Positions 12,201-24,849 of a stretch of 64,000 nt of DNA are shown here, piece after piece. The DNA is from Solea solea (taxonomy: Eukaryota; Chordata; Actinopteri; Pleuronectiformes; Soleidae), in assembly GCF_958295425.1 (NCBI RefSeq), contig NC_081135.1:26078933-26142932 (forward strand). The letters run 5' to 3'. A program made the position numbers and the translations under genes. Position 1 is the stretch's first letter. The number at the start of each line of letters is the position of its first letter. The notes under the pieces were generated by a model. That model worked only from the letters and a program-made list of their open reading frames with translations, did not search any database and was not told the origin of the DNA.

Positions 12201-15200
12201 CTTTACCTAAGCCACTTGTTACTAGAGAGATATGGTATAATTGTACCCAGAGGAACTTGTAAGCCTACATTGTGAGTCTGTTTCTCTTCAAGAGCCTAGT
12301 CCTTTGTGGCACCTAAAACTGAAAAGAGGAGGAGGGAAGGATATGTATTCCCTCTTTGTTAGAAGCAACACTGGATCATGGTTTCATAAAGTAGAGCACC
12401 GTTTAGAATCACTTATTTCCTCTAGAGCTTTGGGGTTTTTTTTTTTGGTGTTTTTTTGTTTTTCTCTCTCATGGCAAATCTGCAGCACTTGCTATGTTGA
12501 TTATACTAAAGCAACAAGAACAATATTTTTGGGGCATGATAGATGTTTTGTGTTGTGGAATTCAAAGCCCAGACTTTTGTGTAATTATAAATATATACGT
12601 GCCCTTAATTTTTGTTATTCTGCATTGCAAGTATTTCACCATTTGAAGTGATTACTTTGGCCAATAGAATAGCAGATATTGCAGAGATTCTTTTTTTAAG
12701 TGAACAAAAGAGACAAGAGGGAATGATCTATAAATTGCACCTACTTCTTTGGTGTCTGTGGTGGTGGCGGTGGTGTTGGGGGTGGGGAGTTGGGTACTCA
12801 CTGACCATTAGTGCGCTCAAGTGCAGTACATTCAATGGCCTGTCAACTCCCCTACTAATGTGAGAGGAAATAACTCTATTTCCTACCCCAGTGAAAATCA
12901 CCTGCTCTGACATGACTTAGAGTACACACTGTTCCTTCTTCTTTTTTTTTATGTTGAATTTGTTACAAAAGCCTCATGAAAATACTGTTAACATGGTGTT
13001 ATAGGTACATAAAGACACATGCAAGGATTAAATACAACAATCCACCACAATAGTCTAACAAAGTGGGTATGGCTGTTAAAAAAGACCTGGATAAAAGAAA
13101 AGAAACAATATAAAAACATTAAACTCTGAAAAAGTCACCATTAGTCAACACATAAAACCTTCTAAACAATCTTATGCACATGCATTTGTAAAAAAAAAAT
13201 AAAAAAAACAACCCATACATTATCACAGTGTGTGTGCTGTTAATAATAGATATTTGAATATTGTAAATATCACTAACCAGTTAGGGAGGTCATAATGAAA
13301 AGTGACACAATATAGTGTCCTCACATTGCACTGATGTTAATGAACAATAACAGTAATACTGAGTACTATAGAAATAAATGAGCCTTTTTCAGGCCCGTGC
13401 CTTGCATTAAGAGGTGCAGAGAGCTGAGGAGAGGTGTGTGTCGAGGGTTTAACCCCTGCTGTTCCTGCCTGTCCAACACACCCCCACCGCCTCACCTCCA
13501 CCCCACCGTGCATCCTCCTCCTCCCCCTCCTCCTCCTCCTCCTCCTCTCTCTGTGCTCCACTCCAGCATCGAGCCAATACAAACAGCATTATTTATGCTC
13601 GGCCAAACACCCCTTAATTACTCATGAACTGGTGCACACTCACAAGTCCACCGCTCCCTACCACCCACCAACAGCCATTAAACACTCCCTAAAAGCTTGC
13701 GATCTGATATTAGCACACTTGAGCCTTTGAGAAGAAGTTAAGAAATAAATAATTCCGGGAGTGATTTACATATGCACAGCAGCTGATATTTATACTCGGC
13801 ATGCGTCCCTGAAGGGCTCGTCTTATTACCTCCTTCCTCAGGTCCTAGCACAGAGACCAGGAAGGCAGGCAGGTGATTAATTCTGTGCTCATGAGAAGCC
13901 AACAATCCCACACCAAGGAGCACAAGAGGATTTCTATAAGGCTTTCTGTAGAGAACATTCAGTCTCTTTATATTTATTTATTGGCTGTCTATTTTCATAT
14001 CCACTTTTATAGTTACCTATTAGTGGTAGCTTACTTGTGATTAAGTGGTAACGTTGAGCAGAGCACACTCAGTGCTGTATGTGCTGTGATGGTTTTTCTG
14101 CGGTGACAAACATTAGATTGACTGTAAATTGGATGTGGTTTCTTCCGGAGGATTCTTCTTGTTCTGTGAATCTTGTGCAGGAAAATTATTGCATCGTAAC
14201 ATGTTTCCGAGCATCAGTGGGTATTTGTTGTGAAGATGCTCTGAGGAGCCGTGATAAGCAACCAGATGTGTTTGTACTCGTCGCAACACAGAGATCAAAG
14301 TTGCCTGAAGCCCGTTGTTGCGTCCCTATCACACACACCACATGTCGTACCATTTGCGAGCTTAAAGATGTGCGCCGTGTGAAATCTTTGCGTGACGCCG
14401 GTTAACTTAAAAATGTATTAATTGACTGTGCAGTCATAAGGCTGGGTGACATTATCACAATCGGTAGACATAAATAACTATTGTGATACATTTCAGAGTG
14501 AAAATGGAAGAATACGGTTAATTGTGAGTTCTTTATTGGTAGAAAACAAACACATTTCACACAATGTGCTTTATTTCAAAGTGTTTTCAAAGCAATTAAG
14601 TACATACAATTTTTGGTTATATTGTTATTGCTAAAACAAAAGATATTGATGTAATTACCGTTAATGAGTAATTGTAGTCGGGGATATATAATGAAATAAA
14701 AGGTACGCTCGTCCTTGCTTCAGACCTCACACAACAAACAACACGTGTTTTTCTTTTTTACTTGCCGACACGAAAACATTAATTACTTGTACGTCCCTTC
14801 TTCTAAAAAGCTGGCGGAACCTCTGGCTAGACCTTCATTAGTTGAACCAGCAAAAACACTGTGTTCAACTTCGTCTCTAATTACATCATCAGATTCAAAC
14901 AGTAGAGCTGCAGTGTGTGTACTATTTAAAATCCCTCTGTCTAATTACGGCTTTAGTCCCACATCCCTATGACATGGCAGTGATAGATCATTATTTTTCC
15001 CTGCAATTTGTTATATTCTTTGCAATATAATTGGATCAGATTAATTATCATGATTAATGAATTCCAGGGTTTCTGCGTGTAACGCGAACACCGGGACTGG
15101 AACATGTAGGCAGCATATACAAAGATGCTAGACCGATATATTAAACTGCTAAGTCCAAACCTCTTGTACATCTCACTTTAACATATTTTCTCTCTGTCTA

Positions 15201-15360
15201 TTATACTGTACAATAAAATATGTACAATTAATGACTTTTCATTTCCTTCTCAGACAAAGTACATTGTTTTTTTTTTTTGTAGATTATAAATAGCTTTGTC
15301 TTCTTATCCTGTCGACAGGCATGATAGTAATATCACTTTAACAATGAGCGCTGCTCTGTT
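9202..15360. other. Gene-free desert sequence
   Basis: No exon is recognisable. The content is AT-rich unique sequence, an (AATG)n tract at 11147-11167, a GA-rich stretch at 11315-11347, and a (TCC)n tract at about 13506-13548 that generates proline- and leucine-rich false ORFs. A small palindrome, GGAGGTGGACCACCTCC, lies near 11284-11300. Confidence 0.5.
11147..11167. repeat. (AATG)n microsatellite
   Basis: About five tandem ATGA/AATG units follow a GGAATA lead-in. Confidence 0.85.
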
Positions 15361-15800
15361 TGCTTCATGCAGCCGCGGCCAATCAGTTCAATTTCAAGTT
15401 TATAACGTGATAGTTTATTAATGAGGAGTGAAACCGTTATCCGGGCGCCCTCAATCTACACCGCGGCTGCAATTTAGCTCTCCCAAAAAATACTGTCCAG
15501 TTATGGTGGATGGACACTAGTCAATTCCCTGTGCATGGGAATGGCTCATTAACGTTGCGAGGCGAGTGGTGTGCGTTTGTATATGGCTACCGTTGGTCGA
15601 CATGTAGAATGGATTTATGGTGTCACTCAGCCCTGGAGAACGACTAATGAGGGTGTGCAGGCTAGCAGCGTCCGAGTGGGGTAATTCCACCCACCATCCA
15701 TCCAGTGGAGGAGGGCGGGAGAGAGGGAGGAGGGGGTTTGTGGAAGGAGGACACATCCCTCATTACGTGAGAGTGTCTCAGGAGGTTCCTTTAATATTTT
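15361..15800. promoter_or_regulatory. Candidate conserved noncoding element
   Basis: This block is more balanced in base composition than its surroundings and free of obvious repeats. It carries a CCAATCAG box near 15379, homeodomain-type TTATTAATGAG (near 15415) and CTCATTAACG (near 15545), and a 10-bp inverted repeat GCAGCCGCGG (15369-15378) / CCGCGGCTGC (15461-15470). ORFs crossing it lack domains. The call rests on appearance only. An nr4a2 or kcnj3 enhancer is possible given the position in the desert. Confidence 0.3.
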
Positions 15801-17346
15801 AATAAATAACATCAGCCCAACAAGAAATTAATGAATAGTATCATTAATAATGAGCCTGAGCCTTGTAGTGATGGGACAGATATTAAATTGAACCACTGTG
15901 GGGAGATCTCCTGAGACTCTGGATTTTTCCAGAAGCAAACAAGGCCAGTGAATGAGCCAGGCGTCCCTCCGTGCCAACAGCTTTTACAACAGGTTGAAAG
16001 TAATAAAGGAGGATTTTCCCGGCGATAAAGTTAAGCCCTAGGAAATCTGCTCATGTAGATCGCTATGAAAGGCACAGCCAAATGTGATCCTTAATTAAAC
16101 TTTAATCAAGATAATGCTGTTTGCAGGAGAAGTAGTTTTAAAAAAAAAGAAAGGTGTCCCCAGCCCCCTTTTCCATCCAAGCAACCTCCCCGCTTCATAT
16201 TGTATCGGTCATAACCCCACTTATCTGCTCCTTAAACTTGTGTGTGCTTGTTTGTTTGTTTTGCTTGTTTTCATTCGCAAAGCCTGGTACTCTTCGGTTG
16301 TATGGTTTTGATTCAGGTTTACATTTGTCAGGATTTCTCTGCATTGTCGTCCTTTATCTCCGCTTAGTCAGATTTGCCCTCCAGATTACAGCCGAGAGCT
16401 AGTATTTCTCCACCAGAACTAGCCAGTGCATCGTAACGCAGTTCATCGCTGCAACACTGACTTGTATAATAGTGTCAAATGGATATTTTTGTAGCAAAAG
16501 ACCTTCACCAAAATATCAAATACGTCCAAACTGTTATCACATAAAGCTCTTATCTTGCAAATGACATAAAAACACTCAGACGAGTAAAAATAAAAACCTA
16601 CTTTTACCTGACTGAATCGGTAAACTGGTGATGTTGGCTGGACCTGCACTGTAGCATAGAGATCACACATGAGTAATAACATTTGTTTTGTTCCCCCCGA
16701 AAAATCCTATTAGAACTAATAGAATAATATTAATCTTTTTATGGAAATCGTTTAGGAGAGTTGCTCAGTAGCGTCATCGCGTTGTAATTCATGCCACTTA
16801 TTTATCTGCTAAGTCTCAGCTCCACCTTCCCGTTTCACGTGTTACACAAACAGCTTTGTGAATGCGCAACAACTTCTGTTAAAGGTAAAATACATTAATT
16901 TACTCAGAGCAGATTTGGGTCATGTCATGCTCATTTACATAATAGTATGCATTATCAAAGCAGCTAGACTACAGTGTGAGGCAAAGTGCTTATACTTAAT
17001 CATCGGTGTGTTACTTTATTACATGGAAAGTTAATGTATGTCTCTGGGATTCTGTATCATTGGCAGAGTATCTTGTTTCCTTGCTTGGCCAACTAACGGG
17101 GATATTAGACACTGTGAGGCGTCACTGTGGCAGTGGGCCTCGATTAAATTGTTAGTTGTGTAATCATGCAGACTGTGGCCAATTTCTTTATGAGATGCTT
17201 AGAGTTGTCATGCATTTAATGGTCCAAACGTGGTTTTTGGATTCTAATATTTGAGCGGGAATCCTGAAAGAAAGCACTGTAACTTAAATGGACATAATTA
17301 ATGCTGCACTATGAAATGAAAATAAATAATTTCAACTTTGATTTTA
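15801..17346. other. Gene-free desert sequence
   Basis: No exon or repeat is recognised. The region near 17095-17235 is unique sequence with homeodomain-like and GGCCAAT motifs, and may hold further regulatory DNA. Confidence 0.45.
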
Positions 17347-17354
17347 GGTGACAT

Positions 17355-17683
17355 TATAGCTGAAACAATTAATCGATTACTAAATCAATCGTCAACTATT
17401 TTGATCATCGATTTATCGGTTTGAAGCTTTTTTCATGATTAAAACAAGATTTCTGATCGTTTCAGTGAATGTGAATATATTCTTAATTTCTTTGCTCCAG
17501 ATAACAAAGAAATCATCATCATTAAAAGTGAATCATTTTGGTTTGTGGACAAAACAAGACATTTGAGAACGTCATCATTTCCAGGTTTGACAAACTCTGA
17601 TCAACATTTTCTAATATTTATTCTAATATTTTATGGACCAAACGATTAATCGATTATGAAAATAACCATTAGCTGCAGCTCTA
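17355..17683 (-). mobile_element. hAT-type MITE copy 2
   Basis: A 329-bp relative of the 8852-9193 element in reverse orientation. It begins TATAGCTGAAAC and ends GCTGCAGCTCTA, and is flanked by the 8-bp direct repeat GGTGACAT at 17347-17354 and 17684-17691. The interior shares the TTTGGTTTGTGGACAAAAC segment with copy 1 (reverse complement). It has no coding capacity. Confidence 0.9.
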
Positions 17684-19975
17684 GGTGACATATTCCCCAG
17701 GAAACCAAAATCTTATTAAATGTTAGGTAGAGCTAAAAAAATGTTTTTCGAATGTATACACGTAAAGATTAATAAATTCAAACGAGTCAAATACTTTTTG
17801 TGGCACATATGAAGTGCCGAGTTCTCTTCCTGAAATTTGGCTTGTAATTTCTGCTGTCTTTAGACCATATGTCCTTACCACATACAATCTTTTATTCACT
17901 CCCCACTGTGTATAAAAAAATACCATCATTTTCTTCATAATAAAAAGTGGATTACTGTAAATCACAGAAAAGCGTCACCAGCTGTCACAGAGAAATGAGA
18001 CCGTGCTGGCCAGTGTCTATGATGATTAAAAAAACACATTTTAAAATTAAGGATTAATCAGCCGGCGTTCTGTTATGTGCAAGGCCGTGGCAGTACTGGA
18101 TATTCTTGTATTGTCTATCTTTTCAAAAAATCCTGATGAATAAATAGTGGTATTATTAATGAATTTCATTATGTTATAAGGGGTGGTGTTTAAAATGTTG
18201 TTCAACAGGTGAAAAGCAAACAGAAAAGAAAAGAAAGTTGAAGTCACCATCAACACATACAGAGTATTATCTCTTGCTCTTTCACTATAGCTATATATGC
18301 ATTGTAAGATGCCTGAACATCTATATGTGTCTATTAATTCAAGTTAATAAATATGTCTTGTAACATTGGGGTCACAGAGACAGATGAGGGAAATGAATGG
18401 GATTCTCTCTCTCTCTCTCTCTCGACTGTACTTGGTGTTAAAAAGGACACGGGTACAATTCTGAGGTAAAAGTGCTGCAGCACCTGAAGATGCAGTGGCA
18501 GAGTTTGACTGATTATGGCACTACCGCTGCTTGTTTGGTTGCCCCCCTCTAAAAGCAATATTCAGCAGAACATGGCTTTTTCTTCTTCCGCGTTGGTGCT
18601 TTCCGTGTGAGTAATTACATACGGGATTCCTGAGGTGCAGCATCCACTGTGGAAAAACCAAGACGGTGATAGAAATTCGTACACTTACTTTCGTTTTTAA
18701 AAGATCTAAATGCTTAAATATCTGTGTGTTTGTAAACCGTGTAACCATGTATTTATTAGCTTATGAAGAATGCATGAATGTCGGTGCGTGCCTTTTGTGT
18801 ATGTTTTGTACGTCTACCTTGAGCTTCTACCTCCGCAACTCGCACAGAGGACGCTGACCAGACAAAGACAAATCACATGCTCTTTAATTTCCATAGCGCT
18901 GTACATCTTTTAATCATAAAGAATAAACAACACTGGGTTTGGTGGCAGTAGATGAACACCACGAATGGTGAGACACCCCCCCTCCCTCCACGCTGCCAGT
19001 GGAATGACTAATGCAAAGAGGGTCGTGGTGTAAAACCGTTGCCCTAAGGTCAGCGTACTGACACTTAATTGTTTGTCCTGTCATCTGTCAGTTCCTTGAA
19101 ATTTCATATCTGACCCTTGTTAGCCCTGTGTTTCTGTTTTAATCCGCAGAGTGACAGAAAGATCAGGACTGTGCTGTGATCAAGATGTGTCAGATTACTC
19201 GTGTTGGGCCTTGTCATTTCGATGCAATCCAGACCCGAGACGCCTGACTGTCATGTGCACACTCAGGCAATGTGTCACTATTTAGTATTATTTAAGTTCC
19301 AATATATGTTTTATGCTCTGAGCGGTTATAATGAAGAGAGCAACTCCAGGACGTCTCATGTAGGAACATGTTCTGAGCCTTAAAACCACTAAGCTATAAC
19401 AAATGTACAAAATAATCCATCTCGTCTTAACGCTACAAAAGAGTTGTACAATGTAGTGTAAAACAATGGTACGGTAATTCACATCATATATAATGTAGGG
19501 GGAATAAAATGCCTTTGTTTGATGTGTGTTGTTTGTCTCTCTTCATACAGAGAGTTTCATCGCTGTTCTAGCTTTGATGCACCTTACCTTTTATAATTTT
19601 GAGGAGCTTTGGGAATAAGTGAAAGCCAATACAAATTAGATTATAAATGGGAAGGTACATCAATCACAGCACTCGTGTAATATTGCTTTTTTTTTTTGCC
19701 GGACCGGCTGCTGCTGCAGCACAAAGGAGCATCTCAGTTAAATTACTGTTGTATGGCAAAAAAAAATAAAAAATACAAAGCGTAAAAAACACTTTTGAGA
19801 TATGTATTTCGTTTGTGACCAAAGAAAGGCAAACTTTCACATTATTTTTTCACCCTAAACTTTCACATAAAAACATCCGTCACTGCGTGTTTACATAGTT
19901 TTCATGTGACACAAGTGATTATTATTTCAGACAGTATGGATAAGTATCTGCCTTTAGTGATTAATAATCATGATA

Positions 19976-20290
19976 ATGAACTTTATTTATATAGCACCCA
20001 CCTTTTTAAAACGTAGTTACAAAGTGCTTTACTGGACTTACAATAAAGTGAAACCAAAAGCAATTAAAAGCAGGCATATTAATCAGAAGATAAAACAGAA
20101 CTGAATAAAACAATAAAAGTAGCAGAATGAGAGTCAAAAAGATCCAAATCAAGTTTAAAACAGGACATCATAAAAATATTAAGTCCTTATAAGTGCACTT
20201 GTAAAAAAAAAAAGAAAAAAAGCCTTTAAATGGGGAATTAACAGAAAATAATAAGCTTGTTAAAAGGGTTTCCTCAGGTAAGTTATTCCA
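19976..20290. repeat. Teleost-type dispersed repeat
   Basis: The opening ACTTTATTTATATAGCACC followed by ACAAAGTGCTTTAC and then A-rich sequence (AAAACAATAAAAG) is a word pattern I recognise from a dispersed repeat common in fish genomes. The exact class is not determined here and the right-hand limit is approximate. Confidence 0.55.
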
Positions 20291-21639
20291 CATAGAATAC
20301 ATTTAGTTTTAAACATAATGTGTAACCTATAGAAACAGAGAACGTTGTTTAAAAGAGTTTTTACAAATGTATGACATTTACAGGTCACACTCATGTTGTA
20401 GTCTATAGACTAAGGAAAATAAACTATTAAGTTTCCAGATGGATTTTCATACATAAACCTGTATAATTAAGGCCTATGCTAAAATAATGTATGTATCATA
20501 TCTGTGCATATCCATATGTGCCTGAGGAAAATATGCAAATTATATTCGTTACAATCGACTCATTCTCCAATCTGCCCATTATCTTTCATCATTTGTAATA
20601 AACACAGAGAATTATCTTTAGGAGTTTAAAAACTTTGTGGCCTCTTCCTTCCTGTGTACACTCACGTTTCATGTATTTAGATATATCTGCCATGGAGTTC
20701 ACTGTATGAAAAACACACATTTTCCAATACACGTAGTACAAATTTACTCTATTATCTGTAATTTATTGTGTGTGTGTGTGTATTTCTTTCTCGCTCGCAG
20801 TTTCCCGTGCGAAACAGTGTGAGGTTATCACCCAAGACTTAACAAATGATGTGCTTGTGTTTGTATGAATGTATTGATCAGCACTCCATTTGGGCAGATA
20901 TCTGTCTTTATTTGGGATGGCAGGCTCGCAGGCAAGAACACTGTCTCTCCTCCCTCATGCCATGTCTTCGGCTTTTTGCCTCACTGGCTTTCCTAACTGC
21001 TCTGCTTTATTGAATAAATTCAAGCTGTCACTTCCCATGCTGGTGGAATAACTCAAACTGAACATATAGTAATACAAGAAAAGTAGGATAAAATAATCTT
21101 GTCAGGGCTGTAAAAGTGATCGCTTGAAACCATAGTTGGCAATCAATACACTAATTCCATAATTTATACTCGCGGCAATGGAGGAGGAAGGAGGCTCTGA
21201 TATGGTATTTCTTGGCTCACTGACCAACTTTGACCTTCAGTAGGAGTGAGAGTGGGATTATTGTGTTGTTGGGCTTAAAGAAATCACCTACAAGAGTTGA
21301 GAGGCAATGTCTGACATTTTATGTTCAGGACAAAAACCTAAACTGATTAATTCTTGGTAAGCACCAGCTCTTGAGCTTTCACTATCTTTATGACAGCAAA
21401 TCCCTGACACTCAGCTGACAGTGAAACATAAAAGCTGTTCAGTGATTTCCTCTAACTTATTTCTTTTATCCTTTCTTTTTTATGGAGGGGGAGGTATATC
21501 TTTCTTTTTCACCCTGGAGCAAAGCAGTGCCTGAACTCATTATCAGCTCCCTTTTTCTGTCTGCTTCACTTTTCAGCACTTGCCAATCATAGGCTACCCC
21601 ATGTTCTATTAATCATGTCTTTTTATGGGTCATTCCCAC

Positions 21640-21930
21640 TCACTTTTTATGGCTTTGGCTGCAGAGCACGATCGGCTCCTGCAGTGAGCTATGTTTCAAT
21701 GGAGCACCTCTCTCACCGGCCAACGACGGTCTTTTTTTGGATGTGATCCATGTGAAATCTGTGGAGAGCGGAGTTCCGGGGGGCATCAGAAGTTTCTCTG
21801 AAGAGAAGAAATTGATTGCAATTAGCGGAGGGATTTTTTTTCAAGTGTTTTTCTGCCCCCTCTGGTGATGCTAATAACTTAATTATCCCTAAAAATGCAT
21901 GCAATTTGCCTCCATTGGATTTAACCATAT
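21640..21930. promoter_or_regulatory. Candidate conserved noncoding element
   Basis: The block is repeat-free and compositionally balanced. It contains AACTTAATTATCC and AAATGCATGCAATTTGC (octamer and homeodomain-like) near 21875-21910, and TTGATTGCAATTAGCGG near 21812. ORFs here have no recognisable domain. Conservation has not been tested. Confidence 0.25.
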
Positions 21931-22782
21931 TGTGTACTTATGTGCTACAGATTTCCAATCACTGCAGGTCTGGTTGAGATTCACATTGTTTGGCAAATAA
22001 TGGCAGGAAATACCACACCTATTCTATAATGGTGGGATATTATGTCATAACAATTCAGCTATAAGTGACAAAATGGCACCTAGCCTTGTTCAACAAGCTT
22101 AATTTGTCCCAGTGCTGCACATTTCTCAGCAAAAGTCGAAGATACAGCTATCATTTGTTCAAGTCTAATTTTAACCCTCAATTTTAAGTAATTATTATAT
22201 TAATTGAATAAAACTTTTGCTCTCTTTTTTGCTGAGCCAAGCATCCCAGTAACATTGCACATGATTTACATCGACTGCCGTTCAGTGTCAGTCCACGAGG
22301 TCATGTGTCCTCAGTGTGTTGACATTTGCATTAACTTAAAAACTTTCCCTCAATTTACTCACCCATTATTTGCATATTACAGATAATGTGAAAAAGGAAC
22401 ATTTTAAAATAGTTTGTGATTCTGTTTTTTTATGTCTACACACCTGAAACTGGAACATTTTCTATTAATATAATGAGGATATTTTCACAATTCCCCTTTC
22501 GGCAAATCAGCAACATTATGGTGAGACTGAATTAATTGGAAAGTGGTGAATTGCTCAGCGAATATCCACTTGCAGTCATTTCAACATTATTGCATTTTTG
22601 GTTGGGATTGGTTGAAAATTTGTGACATAGCTAGTTTACCATAACACATGTACATATAGGACTAAAATATAAAAGCCAACTTTGTTGTTTTTATGTCTGT
22701 CAAATTCTGTGATCGTTGGCATTTTTGGATTGGAATGATGTGACTGAGAGTTAGTCACATCACAGTTAAACTGTCCTAGGCC

Positions 22783-23014
22783 AAACTATACCCCTCTAGT
22801 GTAAAGAGATTTTGTTGTAGTATTTACACAGTATATTCACTCACTAATATTTATTAACAGGAACAGGAACTGTATACATTTATGTGTTGTATTTCTTATT
22901 TCAAGATCACTTAACTTGCATGACACAGCTGAAACCCAATAAAATGTTGAACAATTAGGTAATTCTTGTGTACAATCAAAATCTCTTTACACAAGAGAGG
23001 GGTATAGTCTGGCC
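22783..23014. repeat. Imperfect inverted repeat (hairpin-forming)
   Basis: The left arm, about 22783-22825 (GGCCAAACTATACCCCTC ... TAAAGAGATTTT), is the near reverse complement of the right arm, about 22972-23014 (AAAATCTCTTTACAC ... GAGGGGTATAGTCTGGCC). About 146 bp separates them. Just downstream (23040-23110), related words such as TAGGCCATACCCTGGGTATA and TAGTCTAGCATAGGCC recur, so the module may be larger. It resembles a MITE or fold-back element, but I see no clear target duplication and do not recognise the family. Confidence 0.7.
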
Positions 23015-23118
23015 TCGGCTAATTTATACTCCAGGGTTAAGGCGGCCTAGGCCATACCCTGGGTATAGTCTAGCATAGGCCACTTTAACCCTGGGTTTAT
23101 TCTGGACTGGGGGTATAC

Positions 23119-23280
23119 GATGGCCTGTTACACCGGGTTCTCCGGCTTCCTCCCACAGCCCAAAAACATGCAGAGGTTATTTGGACACTATAAATTGACC
23201 TGACCTCTCTGTGTGGCCCTGTGATGGACTGGCGACCTGTCCGGGTGCACCCCGCCTTTTGCCGTATGTTAGCTGGGATG
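23119..23280 (+). repeat. Teleost-type dispersed repeat (GTGATGGACTGGCGACC family)
   Basis: GTTCTCCGGCTTCCTCCCAC, CCCAAAAACATGCAG, and GTGATGGACTGGCGACCTG with CACCCCGCC form a pattern found many times in fish genomes. Related fragments occur at 51852-51915 and, in reverse orientation, at 53384-53590. The parent element is not determined. Confidence 0.65.
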
Positions 23281-23775
23281 TGGAGGATGAAGTGATAGAT
23301 CAAATTTATTTTCAAGGGGTCACACATAACTATTGCATGGTTTGTAATTGTCATTGTGACAATTTCCCACATTTCCAGTTCCTCGTAACACCTTTTTTTC
23401 AATTAATTGTTATGTAAATATGTAAATATTTAATGACTAAGTGTGATCTGTTTTTACTGAAAAGACAGAAATGTGTGATAATTGTCCTAAAAACCACTGA
23501 TGCTTCTCAATGCAACCCCATTACAAAACACCTCAAACAGTGATTGTACAGTCTGTATGAAGTCTGTACGTTGATAGATAAAAGGTAGTCTCACTCAGCA
23601 GGGGGCCAATGGCCAGTGAAACCCCTGCCAAGTTATTGGGGACAGAAGGTAACTGGAGGCCTCATAATGATCACTAAATGTGTGTGGCGGTTAGTTGCAG
23701 CAGGAGATTGGTAAGGAGGTATATGACCTTTCCTATATTGACCTATTGGTTGACTCCTCATGGGGTGCTGCTGGG

Positions 23776-23798
23776 ACACACACACACACACACACACA
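23776..23798. repeat. (AC)n microsatellite
   Basis: An uninterrupted AC run of about 11 units. Confidence 0.9.
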
Positions 23799-23977
23799 AA
23801 ACAACATTCAAGGGACAATGGCAAGACGTTGGTAAGCATCTACAGATAAATACATTAACAGACGTGATCATTTGGAGTAACTGTATATTTTTTTTAATGT
23901 GTGAATGCAGTGTTGCAAAGGCAAATTGCAAAGCCGTGAAGTGTGTAAGCATGATTTTTCGGTGGAGGCGGCAAAGT

Positions 23978-24000
23978 GGGGTGGGGTGGGGTGGGGGGGG
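23978..24000 (+). other. G-quadruplex motif, plus strand
   Basis: Four G-runs of at least four Gs are separated by single T residues (GGGG T GGGG T GGGG T GGGGGGGG). This arrangement satisfies the G4 consensus with one-base loops, typical of stable parallel quadruplexes. No gene is nearby. Confidence 0.8.
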
Positions 24001-24512
24001 TTGTGACAGACAGAGGTCGCACCTCACACTTCACATCCCAAATAAATTAAAGGAATTTTTCCCAGATTCTGCCTTTCCCACTGCTGCCTGAAGCAGAATG
24101 AGCACTTGTGAGGATAATTAAAATTGATGATATAGAATGACAGAGACATGATTTCTGCCTCCAGCAAGAGGTCTCCCAAGACAGTCTAACCAAACTGTCA
24201 TGCCACTGCTCCTCTGTTTTACATGACTGTTTCACCTTACTAAATTGATCGCAAGTAAATACTCTCTATTGAATTAAAGTGTGATGTATCAGTCTGGGGA
24301 TTGGGGTTACTGCTTTTTGATGGAGGTTGTCCTTTGTCATGGTTAAGTTAATATAAGTGATTTCTATTGCACTGTTGTGAATTTTAGCACGTGTGCAGTC
24401 TAAATGAGAATAAACACTGTGTGAGGAGAATGCTTTTTAATTTGGCTGCTTTTATCAGCAGTATGTTGTCATATCTGGGCTATATAATGTTATGTTATTA
24501 AGATCTTTCCTG

Positions 24513-24841
24513 TAGAGCTGAAACAACTGCTCGATTAATTGATTATTAATTGTCCTAAATGAATTGTCAACTATTTTGATCATTTTGAAGCTTTTTTCAT
24601 GATTAAAACCAGATCTCTGATTTTTCAGCTTCTTAAATGTGAATATTTCCTTTGTTTCTTTCTCCATAAAACGAAGAACATTTGAGAATATCATCATATC
24701 CAGGTTTGACAAACACTGATCAACATTTTTTAATGTTTTCTGACATTGTATGGACCAAACGATTACGCGATTAATCGAGAAAACAATCGACAGATTAATC
24801 GATTATGAAAATAATCGTTAGCTGCAGCTTTACTACTACTA
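24513..24841 (-). mobile_element. hAT-type MITE copy 3, with an expanded terminus
   Basis: The element begins TAGAGCTGAAAC and its far end reads GCTGCAGCTTTA followed by extra CTA units to 24841. It is flanked by the 8-bp direct repeat CTTTCCTG (24505-24512 and 24842-24849). The terminal CTA has therefore been tandemly expanded to about four units inside the target duplications. The interior matches copies 1 and 2, including the segment ending ATTAATCGATTATG. Confidence 0.88.
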
Positions 24842-24849
24842 CTTTCCTG

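Larger units (their letters stand above)
17692..22782. other. Gene-free desert sequence
   Basis: No exon is recognisable. The stretch contains a dispersed repeat at 19976-20290, a short (TC)n at about 18404-18422, and a candidate regulatory block at 21640-21930. The remainder is AT-rich unique sequence. Confidence 0.5.

Noticed and set aside
13337..13730. Arginine-, proline- and leucine-rich ORFs
   Set aside because: They arise from the (TCC)n tract at about 13506-13548, which is open in several frames on both strands.
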